A DNA stretch of 53,076 nucleotides from Chloroflexi bacterium TSY (GCA_019217005.1 JAHBNG010000105.1:1-53076); one strand, 5' to 3'. Positions 8,694-17,859 are shown, numbered from the stretch's first letter. The notes: generated by a model from the sequence alone, not told the origin. A program made the numbers and translations.

Positions 8694-8747
8694 CATAGAT
8701 GAGAAGAATTCAGGCGGTTTTACTCGAGTGTTACATTCTCATCTATG
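8694..8747. repeat. Perfect 12-bp inverted repeat in intergenic DNA
   Basis: CATAGATGAGAA (8694-8705) and TTCTCATCTATG (8736-8747) are exact inverted repeats separated by 30 bases. It lies downstream of the DUF4386-like gene that ends at 8803 and could act as a transcript end, but no T-run follows. The surrounding 8568-8802 contains no gene. Confidence 0.5.
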
Positions 8748-8802
8748 AGCGAGTGCGGTATATGTAGTATCGCCGATTGACACGAGTTGACATGTCCAAT
8801 CG

Positions 8803-9558
8803 CTACGGCGACGCTGCCGCCATTGAAGGAGCCTGAACCATCTGATCTTCCAAGACCTCCGACGGCCCCCGCGATAGGCTGTAGAGCTTCCACCCCAAAA
8901 CGAGATAAAAGACAATGTATGCAAGATAGCTACCAAATGCTGCCATAGAAGCGGTGTCAACCATCTGGTACAATGCCGCCGCGAATCCGATCGCCCCAAG
9001 CACCATGGCCAACCAGCCATAGCCTTTGCCAAAGGCCGGGGCACTGAACATAGCTGCGCCGAGGGCAAAGAGACCGAGCGGTATCACAAAGAAGCCGATG
9101 TAGACCATCACATCGATCATGCCTCAGACCACCTGCCACATAAGGGCAATTGTTGCCTGATCCGCAGGCGTCGCCCCAGGTGCGTTGTAGAGGTCGGCAA
9201 GCCGCGCGTGGGCTACATGCGGTGTTGTGGAGACTACCAACGCACAGAGCCCCAGGATGCCCAGCGCGCTCCCAAAGAGCGCAGGTGCCAGGCTCGTCTT
9301 GCGCAGCGCCCGATACAAGGCCAGAAAGAGCGGAACCTGCAAGACAAGCCCCAACAGGTAAGTAAGATTCTCTATGACGCGGAACATCTTAACTTCGGGA
9401 AACCGGGTCACCGACTCGGCAAGGGTTGGGGGGTCATCGCCCACCAAGACCATGGCGGCGACGATGGCCACCAGGAAGAGGATGACCCCCAGCATAGCGG
9501 ACAAACCACCCCAGCGCAGAACGCTTTTTTCTTGTTCTATTTTTTGTAAACTATTCAT
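8803..9558 (-). pseudogene. DUF4386-like membrane protein split by in-frame TGA
   Basis: The two halves (9124-9558 and 8803-9120) are in the same frame, separated by a TGA at 9124-9126: WQVV-stop-GMIDVMVYIGFF. Together they form a protein of about 250 residues with six membrane segments and the general character of the DUF4386 group. The first ATG is at 9556-9558 (MNSLQKIEQEKS); the region GDDPPTLAESV is an extracellular-looking loop. A second ATG two codons after the TGA might allow reinitiation and a two-subunit product, but no ribosome-binding site precedes it. The simplest view is a nonsense mutation. Confidence 0.65.
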
Positions 9559-9585
9559 TATTACTCTCCGTTTTCACGTGTTCAA

Positions 9586-10472
9586 TCAATATTGAGACGT
9601 GACTAATTCTCCGCCAATCGGCGGATTTACTTCATCAGCATTCGGATTTATGTAGCCCAACTCACCTTTGGTGGTGATGAGCAACATGATGGCTGCAGCC
9701 ACAAGCACAACGGCGACTGTCATATACAGAGCGGGGGCAATGGTCGGTAGATGCGTGCCTTCTCGTGCTGCGACTAGCGACGAATCGCTCAAAATGAGCG
9801 GTGCCCAGAAATTGATGGCGGCATGCCAGATAATGCCAGCAATCAGGGCGCTGGCTTTGGTCTTGTTGTACAACCACGTCATGAAGATGCTATTGGCGAT
9901 CGTGGTCAGCGTATATGGGATGATGAAGACTAGCCCCACCGCGGATACCAAAGCCGACAAGACACCCAGGGGTGCGAAGAACGTCGGTAGGTGCCAGACG
10001 CCCCAGACGGTGCCGATCACCAGGCTGGCCGTTAGCGGACCGTATCTGTCTTGCAGTCTGGGCAGTGCATAGCCACGCCAGCCAAATTCTTCGCCCACCG
10101 GCCCATTCCAGGGCATGAGGACGACCAGGACAAGGTAGAGCGGAACCAGATAGAGTTCCTCTCGAATCATGGTGAAGGGAGGCGGCGCGCCACCTAGTAG
10201 CAAGTGAATGCCGAGACCGATGAGGTAGAGAATGGCCATACCAAAAACCGCAATCCCCACAAACCCAGGCTGGCGCGCCAGCGCCCGAAGGAGTGTACCA
10301 GATCAACAAAACCCCGTTTTCCACCGATGATGAAAACCAGGATGAAGGCGGCGATAGATGGACCAATAGCCAGCACTTCAGGCGCAATCCCCATATACCA
10401 GGGGAACCAACTGAGGCCAAACGTGAGTACAAAAAAGATGCTGATTTGGTGTTTCGTCATGAAGGACTTCAT
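9586..10472 (-). pseudogene. CPBP family intramembrane protease, frameshifted
   Basis: A CPBP (CAAX protease / bacteriocin-processing type) intramembrane protease of about 295 residues. Family motifs: GEEFGWRGYALPRL (the EExxxR glutamates), GTVWGVWHLPTFF (first His), and WHAAINF (second His). The N-terminal part starts at ATG 10470-10472 after AGGAGA (MKSFMTKHQIS). The two parts are in different frames; an extra base near 10252-10262 (GGTTTGTGGGGATTG) moves from SLGLWGLR to VGIAVFGMAIL. Removing one base restores one continuous protein. The shift is beside a G4 run, so an assembly error is possible. An attC-like site lies directly upstream (10489-10560). Confidence 0.8.
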
Positions 10473-10488
10473 GGTGAAATTCTCCTAC

Positions 10489-10560
10489 GCCGAACGTCAC
10501 GCACCAGAGGTGCACTACTCGCTGCGCTCGACGTACGTCCGACTGCATGCGATGTTAAAC
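10489..10560 (-). repeat. attC-like integron recombination site 3
   Basis: On the minus strand it begins GTTTAAC (10554-10560), an exact RYYYAAC match, then ATCGCATGCAGTCGGACGT. It ends with GGTGCGTGACGTTCGGC, whose final box differs from GTTRRRY at one base. The arm GCATGCAGTCGGAC is nearly the same as in site 1 (GTATGCAGTCGGAC). Orientation agrees with sites 1 and 2 and with the genes. Arm pairing is less regular than in site 2. Confidence 0.65.
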
Positions 10561-10611
10561 TGTCTATCGAATAATTCTCTACTTATCACTTGCTATCACC
10601 GTATTGAGTTT

Positions 10612-10692
10612 GGCTCATCTACCAGAAAAGTGAGTTTAGACCAAATCCCCTGAGAGAAATTTGCCACAGCTCACACTTTTCGGAGATGAGCG
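10612..10692. mobile_element. 81-bp MITE-like element with 9-bp direct repeats
   Basis: Terminal inverted repeats GCTCATCT (10613-10620) and AGATGAGC (10684-10691) continue inward as ACCAGAAAAGTGAG and CTCACACTTTTCGG. The element is flanked by identical 9-base direct repeats ATTGAGTTT (10603-10611 and 10693-10701), the signature of target duplication on insertion. It carries no coding capacity. The right-hand direct repeat overlaps the stop codon of the gene ending at 10700. Confidence 0.7.
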
Positions 10693-10699
10693 ATTGAGT

Positions 10700-11149
10700 T
10701 TAGAGTTCTATGCCGCTAAGACGCATAGCTGAGTAGGCCAAGGCAAGTGCTCCCCAATAGACAAAGAACCCCCAATAATAGGAGTAGTAGGCAAGCGCTC
10801 CGCGTGAAGGATAAACGTATTCCTTCTCCATGAACCACAATATGATATTAATATAAAGCGAAATAGATCCCGATGCACCCCAAAGGACATAACCCCAAGC
10901 ATGCCCAAGAATCACACCAATGCTTCCCGATAATAGTAGTGGGACAACAAGCAACCAATCCGCCCAAGCTGCTCCCAGAGCGAATCGAAAGTGAGTTTTG
11001 TCTCGCCAGTCTTCACCTTTGGCAACAAGGATGTCTTTTGCCTGTTGGCTATTCGGCTTTACGAGCATGATTGTTTGCGCCAATACGAGTGGTGCCAAAG
11101 TAATTGCACCAAATATAATGAGTACCCACGTAACAATTGTTGGTTGCAT
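10700..11149 (-). CDS. Small 4-TM membrane protein of unknown function
   Basis: A 149-residue hydrophobic protein (MQPTIVTWVLIIFGAITLAPLVLA...) with four predicted membrane segments and a hydrophilic loop AKDILVAKGEDWRDKTHF after the first. The start is taken at ATG 11147-11149, because GGGAGG lies seven bases upstream; five more codons are open before it. The region ALAYYSYYWGFFVYWGALALAYSAMRL closes the protein. I recognise no named family. Its 3' end is at the flank of the MITE-like element. It is followed upstream by the paralogue of the first gene in the window, only 15 bases away, which suggests one transcript. Confidence 0.65.
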   Translation of the reverse strand: MQPTIVTWVLIIFGAITLAPLVLAQTIMLVKPNSQQAKDILVAKGEDWRDKTHFRFALGAAWADWLLVVPLLLSGSIGVILGHAWGYVLWGASGSISLYINIILWFMEKEYVYPSRGALAYYSYYWGFFVYWGALALAYSAMRLSGIEL

Positions 11150-11164
11150 TGTTCTGCCTCCCAT

Positions 11165-11581
11165 CTAAATGTAGCCTACAGCCCAACTTCCTGCCGTCCT
11201 TCGGACTGACCAGCCCAGACCCGCCTCAACTATCCCCAGAATGAGATATAGCCAATGGAGCCAGTGGAAACCCGACATCCAGTAGACCTGAACCAGAATC
11301 CATACAACAAGGAAGGCACCGAGAGCCATCGCTGCTTCGCCAGCGTACCGATATTTTGAGAAAGACGCAGCGGCTCCGGCGAGACTGCTCAGGCCATTGA
11401 TAGTGAAAAGCACGATGCCCGGAATCAAAAAGGTTGCGAAGGGCGTTTCCTCAAGCAGTTCAAGCGGTACGCCAAGACTCGCACCACTTGGGTCCAACGC
11501 TAGCCCCAGACCGCCCGACACTGCGCCGACGCCGATCAACACCTGCAGAACGCCTAGCCCATAGAATAAAATTTTCTTCAT
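11165..11581 (-). CDS. Small 4-TM membrane protein, intact paralogue of the 52-459 gene
   Basis: A 138-residue protein with four membrane helices, starting at ATG 11579-11581 with GGAGG about ten bases upstream. It is clearly homologous to the broken gene at 52-459 (DPSGASLGVPLELL, FLIPGIVLFTINGL, QVYWMSG). It supplies the reference that shows the Trp-to-stop change in that copy. The conserved loop between the first two helices (LDPSGASLGVPLELLEETPF) may be the functional site. No characterised family is known to me. A paralogue pair 11 kb apart in one accessory region suggests duplication or repeated cassette capture. Confidence 0.75.
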   Translation of the reverse strand: MKKILFYGLGVLQVLIGVGAVSGGLGLALDPSGASLGVPLELLEETPFATFLIPGIVLFTINGLSSLAGAAASFSKYRYAGEAAMALGAFLVVWILVQVYWMSGFHWLHWLYLILGIVEAGLGWSVRRTAGSWAVGYI

Positions 11582-11643
11582 CGTCGGGATTGCCTCCGTT
11601 CAAACGGTCATAGAGTACAAGTCGTCCCAGCGAGACGGCAGCC

Positions 11644-12585
11644 TCAAGTGCCTACCGAACTGCTTATAAACTGAACCAGATCTTTCAGGAATGCGTCTTG
11701 CACCTCTCCCGTCATTGGGTCAGTGATGCCGTGCCCACCATCAGGATAGACCTTGATGAGCATCTCGCTCTCCAGGGACTCAAATCTCTCAACCGATTCT
11801 TCGACCGGTACATTGGTGTCGTTTTCGCCAAGTGCAGCAAAGCAGGGAACGTTCACCTGCTCCCAATATGGGATGGGATCGTATCCTGCAGTGGGCTTCC
11901 AGAAATCCATCTGCTGGATTCTCCTCGTCGTGAAAGGTGCGATCAGTCTGGCCACAAAGGGATAGGTGCCCATTTGTTGAATGTTGTGGATCTCTTCATA
12001 GTACAGCTGCTCCTCAGTCGTTACACCAGCACCGGCCATGCTCACCACAAAGGCCACATCATCGCTCTTTGTGGCTACGATTGGCGCGATCCATCCGCCT
12101 TGGCTCATGCCAACCAGGCCAATCGTTGTGTAGTCGAAATGGTCTTGGCTTTTAACAAACTCAACTGCGCTGATTGTGTCCCCAGCTAAATCTTCGAACG
12201 TTGCCGTACGCCAATCCCCTCCAGATTTTTCGGAGCCGCGCTTATCCGGCAGCAAGACGGCAACGCCATTCTCTTGCAGATGTTTGGCGACCGTTAAGTA
12301 CCATTTGCTATCGCGCTGGCTGGTGCCTGAGCCGTGGATGATGACGGCCACTGGAAACGGTCCTTCTCCATCCGGCACGATCAGCATGCCCGCGAGTTGC
12401 AGCTCTCCGTTGTTGAATGACACGTCCACGTACTCAACCTCTGATAGGCTTGGCCCGACGAGCGGTGCTCTAGTTTCACCCTTAAAGACAAATGGGATCA
12501 AAAGGATGATGACGACAGCCAGGAGTACGCCAAAGGCCACGACACCTGCGCGGATGCGTTTACTGCGTTTGGTTCGATTCATCAT
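11644..12585 (-). CDS. Alpha/beta hydrolase of the dienelactone hydrolase / S9-like type
   Basis: A 313-residue protein with an N-terminal anchor (RAGVVAFGVLLAVVIILLIP) and a secreted-side alpha/beta-hydrolase domain. IIHGSGTSQ (about residue 94) supplies the oxyanion region, GMSQGGW (about 172) carries the nucleophile Ser, GENDTNV (about 263) the acidic residue, and DGGHG (about 289) the catalytic His. The start at ATG 12583-12585 follows GAGGAGCAAC; the frame upstream lacks a start signal. This is a different subfamily from the S33-like hydrolase at 5084-6109. The substrate cannot be told. Confidence 0.82.
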   Translation of the reverse strand: MMNRTKRSKRIRAGVVAFGVLLAVVIILLIPFVFKGETRAPLVGPSLSEVEYVDVSFNNGELQLAGMLIVPDGEGPFPVAVIIHGSGTSQRDSKWYLTVAKHLQENGVAVLLPDKRGSEKSGGDWRTATFEDLAGDTISAVEFVKSQDHFDYTTIGLVGMSQGGWIAPIVATKSDDVAFVVSMAGAGVTTEEQLYYEEIHNIQQMGTYPFVARLIAPFTTRRIQQMDFWKPTAGYDPIPYWEQVNVPCFAALGENDTNVPVEESVERFESLESEMLIKVYPDGGHGITDPMTGEVQDAFLKDLVQFISSSVGT

Positions 12586-12659
12586 GTTGCTCCTCAAAGT
12601 AATGGCTCGGACTGATATCTCCTCGACCTGCATTCTCGCTTTGATTCCAACTGGATTAA

Positions 12660-14387
12660 CTACTTCCTCGTCGCACGAGTCTTGCTGCCGTCCTGATGGA
12701 GCACAAGCCCGGTAATCATCCCGTCGCTATTCCTTTCAAAGACGACCTTTGCGCCTGCCATTGGAATCGAGAATGTCCCGTCTTGTTCGGCCTGCAGCGG
12801 CACTGCTTGCTGACCAGGGGCCTCCAGAAAGAGAATACCGTCGGCTGTGGAGATTCCCAGTGCAACCCCAGGGGTAATCTCGTAACTACCTACATACTCG
12901 TCAGGATTCTCGATTTCGACCTTTTCCGAGGTGGCAGCGAATGATGACGGCGCATCAGAAACATCGGGCTGTAGGATTCCGGCCGGGAAGTAGTAGGTCA
13001 TGGTGTCGAAATCAATCGTCCACGAACCTAAGTGTTGCAGATACTGGTGAGAGACCAGCGCGTCGAAGACGAAACCGAAACGCCAGTAGGGATCCTCTTC
13101 CACAAGAACATTCCCAAGCGCCTGAGCCTCCCTACGCACCAACGGGCCAATGCCGTAGGACTCAATCGGCGACCAATAGTATTGCGTCCCCTCGATCTCA
13201 TTCTTCTCCAGGCCAAGAAGGTCGGCCGTCTCATCGAGAATGACGAGCGGCATGCTCGCTGCGAGGCCCGAGTCCATAAACATGTTCATGCCTTGATGAC
13301 CGTTGAGGCTGCCCTTGGTGTACATCAGATGGGTCGCCGTCATGAAAAAGGGCATCTGATGCGGCTTTTCGCCACCAAACGAGTCGAGAAGCTGACCAAG
13401 TCCTCTTTCGCTCCGCTCGCGGAATGTAATGCGCTTGTTCTCGTAGTCCACTGTACTCAGGAACTGCTTGAGAATCTGGGTGGTCACGACGCCGTCGCTA
13501 TGGTCCTCTCCCACTATGGCCTTCCACTTGGCCACAATCACCGGTACGTTCTTGAGGGTGACGTTACCCATAGTCACACGTTCGGCGACGCCAAGCGGTT
13601 CTTCCACATATTCACCCCCTGTATAGGCATATTTGGCTTGCCGCGTGGCGATGTTATGAATGCCAACCGTTTGCGCCACGCTTTCGTCGACGAAGAGCCG
13701 ATCACCGCCCGTGTCGAGGATAAACTTCACGGGATGACCATTGATCTCGAACTCCATAAGTGGGAGAGCACCAGGGGGCGCGAAGTCGTTGATGATCGGA
13801 AGATGGGCCACCTTCTCCGGAGTCGACCACTCGATTTGATATGGCTCCCCTTCAAATCGCTTCATGAAGGTCAAGAGCATGCCCCTGCCTATTTCTTCGC
13901 CCTCCTCTGGAAGCTCGAGTTCTTTCACCTTGGCGTACTGATTGCTCTGATAGCAGACCATGACAAGCCCCTCGATCGCTGCCGTATAGGCATCTGAATC
14001 TTTGTCGGCTGCCTCGCTTAAACGATTGAAGAGCATTTCCGCCCGTTGGTAGTCTGAGGTCAGCAAGGCTAGCTTGGCACCAAGCTGTAGATCGTTGAGA
14101 TTCGACGATAATGAGGTCGCCAGGGGCGCAATCACATCATTCGCCTGCCAGACGTTGCCAAGCTTGAATAGAATATCAGCGTAATCGCGCCGGTTGTCGA
14201 TGTCGCCCGGCGCAGCGCGATAGGCTTCCTCGATCGGCCCAAGTTCTTTCTCTATATCACCCCGATGCTTGACATCGTCCTGATGCGTGACGCCATTTAG
14301 GGGCTGACACGATGTTGTTATCACCATACAAAGTACCCCTACAATCAAGGCAAATGCTTTTAGATTTCGCCATCTCGCTGTTTCCAT
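12660..14387 (-). CDS. Lipoprotein with retropepsin-like aspartyl protease domain and DUF3471-like C-terminus
   Basis: A 575-residue protein. Residues 1-27 form a lipoprotein signal peptide ending in the lipobox ITTSC. Residues 40-155 are helical TPR-like repeats. A retropepsin-like aspartyl protease region follows, with FILDTGGDRLFVD (about residue 218) giving the catalytic DTG and a second related segment MFMDSGLAASMPL (about 374). Bacterial relatives of this kind are single- or double-lobed periplasmic aspartyl proteases. The last 80 residues (NPDEYVGSYEITPG...) resemble the DUF3471 beta domain often fused to serine hydrolases. The second motif has DSG, which is also acceptable at this site, so a bilobed active site is possible. 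The product should be attached to the outer face of the membrane. Confidence 0.75.
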   Translation of the reverse strand: METARWRNLKAFALIVGVLCMVITTSCQPLNGVTHQDDVKHRGDIEKELGPIEEAYRAAPGDIDNRRDYADILFKLGNVWQANDVIAPLATSLSSNLNDLQLGAKLALLTSDYQRAEMLFNRLSEAADKDSDAYTAAIEGLVMVCYQSNQYAKVKELELPEEGEEIGRGMLLTFMKRFEGEPYQIEWSTPEKVAHLPIINDFAPPGALPLMEFEINGHPVKFILDTGGDRLFVDESVAQTVGIHNIATRQAKYAYTGGEYVEEPLGVAERVTMGNVTLKNVPVIVAKWKAIVGEDHSDGVVTTQILKQFLSTVDYENKRITFRERSERGLGQLLDSFGGEKPHQMPFFMTATHLMYTKGSLNGHQGMNMFMDSGLAASMPLVILDETADLLGLEKNEIEGTQYYWSPIESYGIGPLVRREAQALGNVLVEEDPYWRFGFVFDALVSHQYLQHLGSWTIDFDTMTYYFPAGILQPDVSDAPSSFAATSEKVEIENPDEYVGSYEITPGVALGISTADGILFLEAPGQQAVPLQAEQDGTFSIPMAGAKVVFERNSDGMITGLVLHQDGSKTRATRK

Positions 14388-14469
14388 CTTTAAATCCCCT
14401 CTCTATTCGCAGAGCAAACAATAGTTTGCAGTCCCGCAAATCTTTGGCAAACGCCTATACAGCGTCCGT

Positions 14470-15708
14470 TTAGAGAATTCTCGATACGCCTGGGATCTTG
14501 CGAATAACGTAGGCAACAACAAAGCAAAGTGGGATCACGATAACCGAGACTAACCCAAACTTAAGGAAGTGCTCAAGCTCGACCCCCTTCAGCGCAACAG
14601 CAACCAAAACAATGATCGGACTATGGAGTATGTAGACCGCATAGCTCTGCCGCGCCAGAAACGTTCCGAGGCGGCTCTCTTTATCAAAAAGGCGACGGAA
14701 GAGAGTGAGATAGCCCAGGCACAATCCGACGGCAAAGATAGAGTCCCAGAGTGCATAGACCGCGGACTGCCATTGCCCGTACCCCAAAAACTGCCCCTTA
14801 AGACCGCTCAGAAATGCCAGCGGGAAGAGCAGGATAAATGCGACTATTACTGCCACAAAACCTGCTGTACCTATAGATCCGGGCAACCTTCGGAACCAGT
14901 CGTGGCGGGACGCGATAGTACCCAATACGAAAAAGCTCAAACACTGAGGTAGGTAAGCAAGCGTTGGAAAGTCGAGGAAATCGACAAAGAGGTTCACCGA
15001 TTTGCCCAATGGGACAATAATGCGGACCAGGTAACTCACCACTGCCAACGCCAGCGTGAAGATGCCAATACTGAGGTAGCTCGGCAGTGAAGCGTTGCTG
15101 TTGACGGACGATTCTCGATTCGGGGTCACCATGCGCCAGGCAGCGTAGCCAAAGCTAAAGATGAGCAGCAGCGCAACAAACCAGAGCGGCCCCAGACCGA
15201 GGAGATAGGGATAAGCTTGCCAGTAATTCTGCCAGGTAAGCGGGTCGGGAATCCGGGGCGATGGTTCCAGGTACATGCCGATGGACGTGATAGGCCCCAG
15301 CACGAATAACCAGACAATGAGCGGAATGCCGAGCCGAAGTAGCCGATCTTTGAGGAAGGCACCTGACCCCTTCCGATCATAAGAGCCGGGCGTGAAATAG
15401 CCCGCCAGTAAGAAAAACGCCCCCATAAACCAGCCTTGGTTCGCAAGGACGAAGACCAGTAGAACCAGATAGGTGAGAGACTCCATGTTGGCAGGTTCTA
15501 CGTAATAGAACGATATACCTTCACCATAGACAACGGCCACGTGGTGCAGCACAACGAGAAGCGTCAGAGCCGAGCGGAAGCGATCAATAAAGAAGAGGCG
15601 GGCCGCCTTCGCAACTGTCGTCTTTTCTTTTGCCGTCTTTATGCTGTCAGTTGTTATCGGTTCCACGGTTACCGGGGATTCCACTGTTCTCTGCAAATTA
15701 GCCGTCAT
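14470..15708 (-). CDS. Acyltransferase 3 family membrane protein
   Basis: An integral membrane acyltransferase (acyltransferase-3 / OpgC-like) of about 412 residues with ten predicted helices. The first helix has the family pattern RLFFIDRFRSALTLLVVLHH with the conserved His pair region, followed by WFMGAFFLLAGYF and KDRLLRLGIPL. The start is chosen at ATG 15706-15708 (MTANLQRTVES), since AGGAGA lies seven bases upstream; the frame is open for 46 more codons without a start signal. Such enzymes acetylate or succinylate surface glycans or lipids. The acceptor here is unknown, and no glycan genes adjoin it. Confidence 0.8.
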   Translation of the reverse strand: MTANLQRTVESPVTVEPITTDSIKTAKEKTTVAKAARLFFIDRFRSALTLLVVLHHVAVVYGEGISFYYVEPANMESLTYLVLLVFVLANQGWFMGAFFLLAGYFTPGSYDRKGSGAFLKDRLLRLGIPLIVWLFVLGPITSIGMYLEPSPRIPDPLTWQNYWQAYPYLLGLGPLWFVALLLIFSFGYAAWRMVTPNRESSVNSNASLPSYLSIGIFTLALAVVSYLVRIIVPLGKSVNLFVDFLDFPTLAYLPQCLSFFVLGTIASRHDWFRRLPGSIGTAGFVAVIVAFILLFPLAFLSGLKGQFLGYGQWQSAVYALWDSIFAVGLCLGYLTLFRRLFDKESRLGTFLARQSYAVYILHSPIIVLVAVALKGVELEHFLKFGLVSVIVIPLCFVVAYVIRKIPGVSRIL

Positions 15709-15963
15709 GCGATTGTCTCCTGTATGGCCATGCCCCAAACATTCAGTGGGAATTGGAAAATCGAGATCCTCGGATCTAACGACACAAAAAAAGCCTGACA
15801 TGCTTCCTGCCAGACTTTCTTGGACTGATTTAGATAATGACTGCATCTAGCAGACTGTTCGCTAATACTGTACATCTTAATTGCGCCTAAAACACCCGTT
15901 AGGTGGACAGACTAAAAACTCTCCAAGTGGCTAGTATATTGATAACGGATTTGAGAGGAATAT

Positions 15964-16410
15964 TCAGTTTTGTGATACCAGCCGTCTCGTATAAACGGCC
16001 GGAATATCCCATGCTTCCGCAATCTGGTTGTCAACGATTCGCCAGACAACGACTGCATCAATTTCAAAGGCTTCGTCGTCGAGCGTCATCATGTTCGTCC
16101 TCGTCGTGACGACCAGTTCGTCCCCAACGGGAATGGCCTGACCCTGCTTCATCTTAAAGGTGCCGTCGGTCTTCATCTCAAATTTCTGAAAGAAGGTGCG
16201 AAGACCGTCGAGACCAGCGTAGTCACCTGCAAGCTCTGGAAGGTGAGGGTTGAAGTAATGCCAGACAAAATCATCAGCAAACAACTCTTCGGCACCCGCC
16301 AAGCCGCGCGGGATCAGTTCGGCAATACTACCGTACTGTAGATGTTTAGTTGGCCAGATTAACAGGGAATCGAAAGAAAGGGTTGCTGATTGGAAGAGGT
16401 AGCCTGACAT
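15964..16410 (-). CDS. SnoaL-like (NTF2 fold) protein next to an insertion sequence
   Basis: A protein of about 148 residues. From residue 40 on it is a SnoaL-like NTF2-fold domain: AEELFADDFVWHYFNPHLPEL, GLDGLRTFFQKF, DELVVTTRTNMMTL, IDAVVVWRIVDNQIAEAWDIP. Such domains are small isomerases, hydratases or ligand binders. The start is uncertain. The first 35 residues (MSGYLFQSATLSFDSLLIWP) do not look like the family. The ISAzo13-like element begins 30 bases upstream at 16441, so the original promoter and perhaps the true start were displaced by that insertion. Confidence 0.6.
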   Translation of the reverse strand: MSGYLFQSATLSFDSLLIWPTKHLQYGSIAELIPRGLAGAEELFADDFVWHYFNPHLPELAGDYAGLDGLRTFFQKFEMKTDGTFKMKQGQAIPVGDELVVTTRTNMMTLDDEAFEIDAVVVWRIVDNQIAEAWDIPAVYTRRLVSQN

Positions 16411-16440
16411 TTGGCAGGTGAAAGATAATCCAAGGCGTAA

Positions 16441-17738
16441 GGCCAATCCAAAAAATAAAATATACGCGAGAAGATGTTAAACTAGCTCTCCAAAAGGAGC
16501 AAAAATGACAATCTCGCCAGAAATGGTTGAAGTCTTGAAAGAGACGAAGGCCATGTTAAGTGGATACGAAAGAAGGCACTTCATGGCCCAAACGGTCAAA
16601 ACGATATGCGAAGGGAGTCCGACGAAAGCAGAACGAGAGTTGGGCTGGAATCGGGCGACGATAGCCAAAGCCCTGGAAGAACTAGAAGGCGGCTTCTGTT
16701 ATGTCGACCAAAGCCACCGACGTGGTCGCAAAAGCCGAAGACCATATCCCCACTTTACTGGCCGATATGGTTGAAATCGCCGATCAATTCAGCCAGACCG
16801 ATCCCACCTTTCGACCCCAATTGTACACTCGACTAACCGCCGCCGAAATGCGTACCCAGCTCATCGAGCAGAAAGGATACACAGATGAGGAATTGCCTGG
16901 CGAAGAGGCCATCCGCTTGAAGCTCAATGAGTTAGGCTATGGCTCAAACCGGGTCAAAAAAGTCAACCAGTGAAAAAGATCCCAGAGACCGATGCGATCT
17001 TTGATAGAATTCATCAGATCAATCAAGAAGCGGATGCAGACGAGACGGTTCTGCGCCTCTCTTGGGATGCCAAAGCGACGATTTTACTTGACCGTTTCTC
17101 GAGAGAAGGGATAAGTCGAGTGGTTGTCAAAGCGCTCGATCATGACTTTCAAGATAAGAAGACCGAGAAAGTCACTCCTTTGGCATTTACCTCCCTTCAA
17201 CCAAGGAACTCTTTCTTTACTTGACTCAGTCGAAAGTGACTAGTGACTTTATTGTCGACTGCCTGATTGATTTTTGGGAAAGCGTACGTGAACACTTTCC
17301 TCACGTCAAGACCCTCGTGATCAATCAGGACAATGGTCCCGAAAATCATACCCGTCGGACTCAGTTTATGTATCGTCTCACTCAGTTTGTTGAGCACTAT
17401 CGTCTCTCTATTCAGCTCGCCTGCTACCCTCCTTATCACAGTAAATACAACCCCATCGAACGGGTTTGGGGCCATCTTGAAAAACACTGGAACGGTTCTC
17501 TTCTCGATTCTCTTGAGACCGTTCTCAATTTTGCCCGTTCTTTTCGCTTTAACCAACTACAACCCTTCGTTCACCTGAATTCCACTCTTTATGAGACCGG
17601 CGTCAAACTCACTCAGAAAGAGATGGACCGTTTGGAACAACGCTTCCAACGTTTACCTGGTTTAGAAAAATGGTTTGTCCTTATTCCCCCTCTCCATTCT
17701 CTCGTTCGCGTATAATTATTTATTTTTTTGGTTTAGCC
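16441..17738 (+). mobile_element. ISAzo13-like insertion sequence, copy 1 (1298 bp)
   Basis: The left end GGCCAATCCAAAAAATAAAA and the right end (complement GGCTAAACCAAAAAAATAAA) are imperfect terminal inverted repeats of about 30 bp, also sharing TATACGCGA. Flanks are TAA at 16438-16440 and 17739-17741, a 3-bp direct repeat. The second copy (45485-46777) defines the same ends independently, with a different 3-bp repeat. The only content is a broken transposase gene. Confidence 0.9.
16505..17715 (+). pseudogene. ISAzo13-type DDE transposase, frameshifted
   Basis: Fragments in three frames together form a transposase of about 400 residues of the ISAzo13 (Rhodopirellula-type DDE) family. The N-terminal helix-turn-helix part (MTISPEMVEVLKETKAM) starts at 16505 after AAAGGAG. 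The middle has TRLTAAEMRTQLIEQKGYTDEELP and the catalytic strand VKALDHDF. The C-terminal part has LVINQDNGPENHTRRTQF and YPPYHSKYNPIERVWGHLEKHWNG with the last acidic residue. Three shifts break it: an extra A near 16731 (CGCAAAAGCC), a missing A near 16962 and a missing base near 17179 (CACTCCTTTGG). The first and third also occur in the other copy, so they predate duplication or reflect a common cause. Confidence 0.85.
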
Positions 17739-17859
17739 TAATGGATGTGGAGTGAAAAAAACTAGACAAATGGCTAGGCAATTCACTGTCTGGCTGGCTA
17801 TAAACACAATTACCATTCCGATGTATCCTATTTGCAATTACGTTCCTTGCTTTTTAGTG

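Noticed and set aside
13032..13997. 321-codon open frame on the plus strand within the aspartyl protease gene
   Set aside because: It is antisense to a gene with clear signal peptide and DTG motif; its composition is a shadow of that gene.
14440..14475. GGCAAACGCCTATACAGCGTCCGTTTAG as an attC site
   Set aside because: The boxes do not fit RYYYAAC/GTTRRRY and the arms are only a few bases long.
15880..15910. GCGCCTAAAACACCCGTTAGG near the acyltransferase gene as a fourth attC site
   Set aside because: It has one good core box and a 5-bp palindrome but no second pair of arms, so it is at most a remnant.
16441..17738. Assignment of the paired IS copies to IS630
   Set aside because: Target duplications are 3 bp (TAA, CCA) rather than TA, and the transposase matches the ISAzo13 type with NQDNGPENHTRRTQF and YPPYHSKYNPIERVWG.
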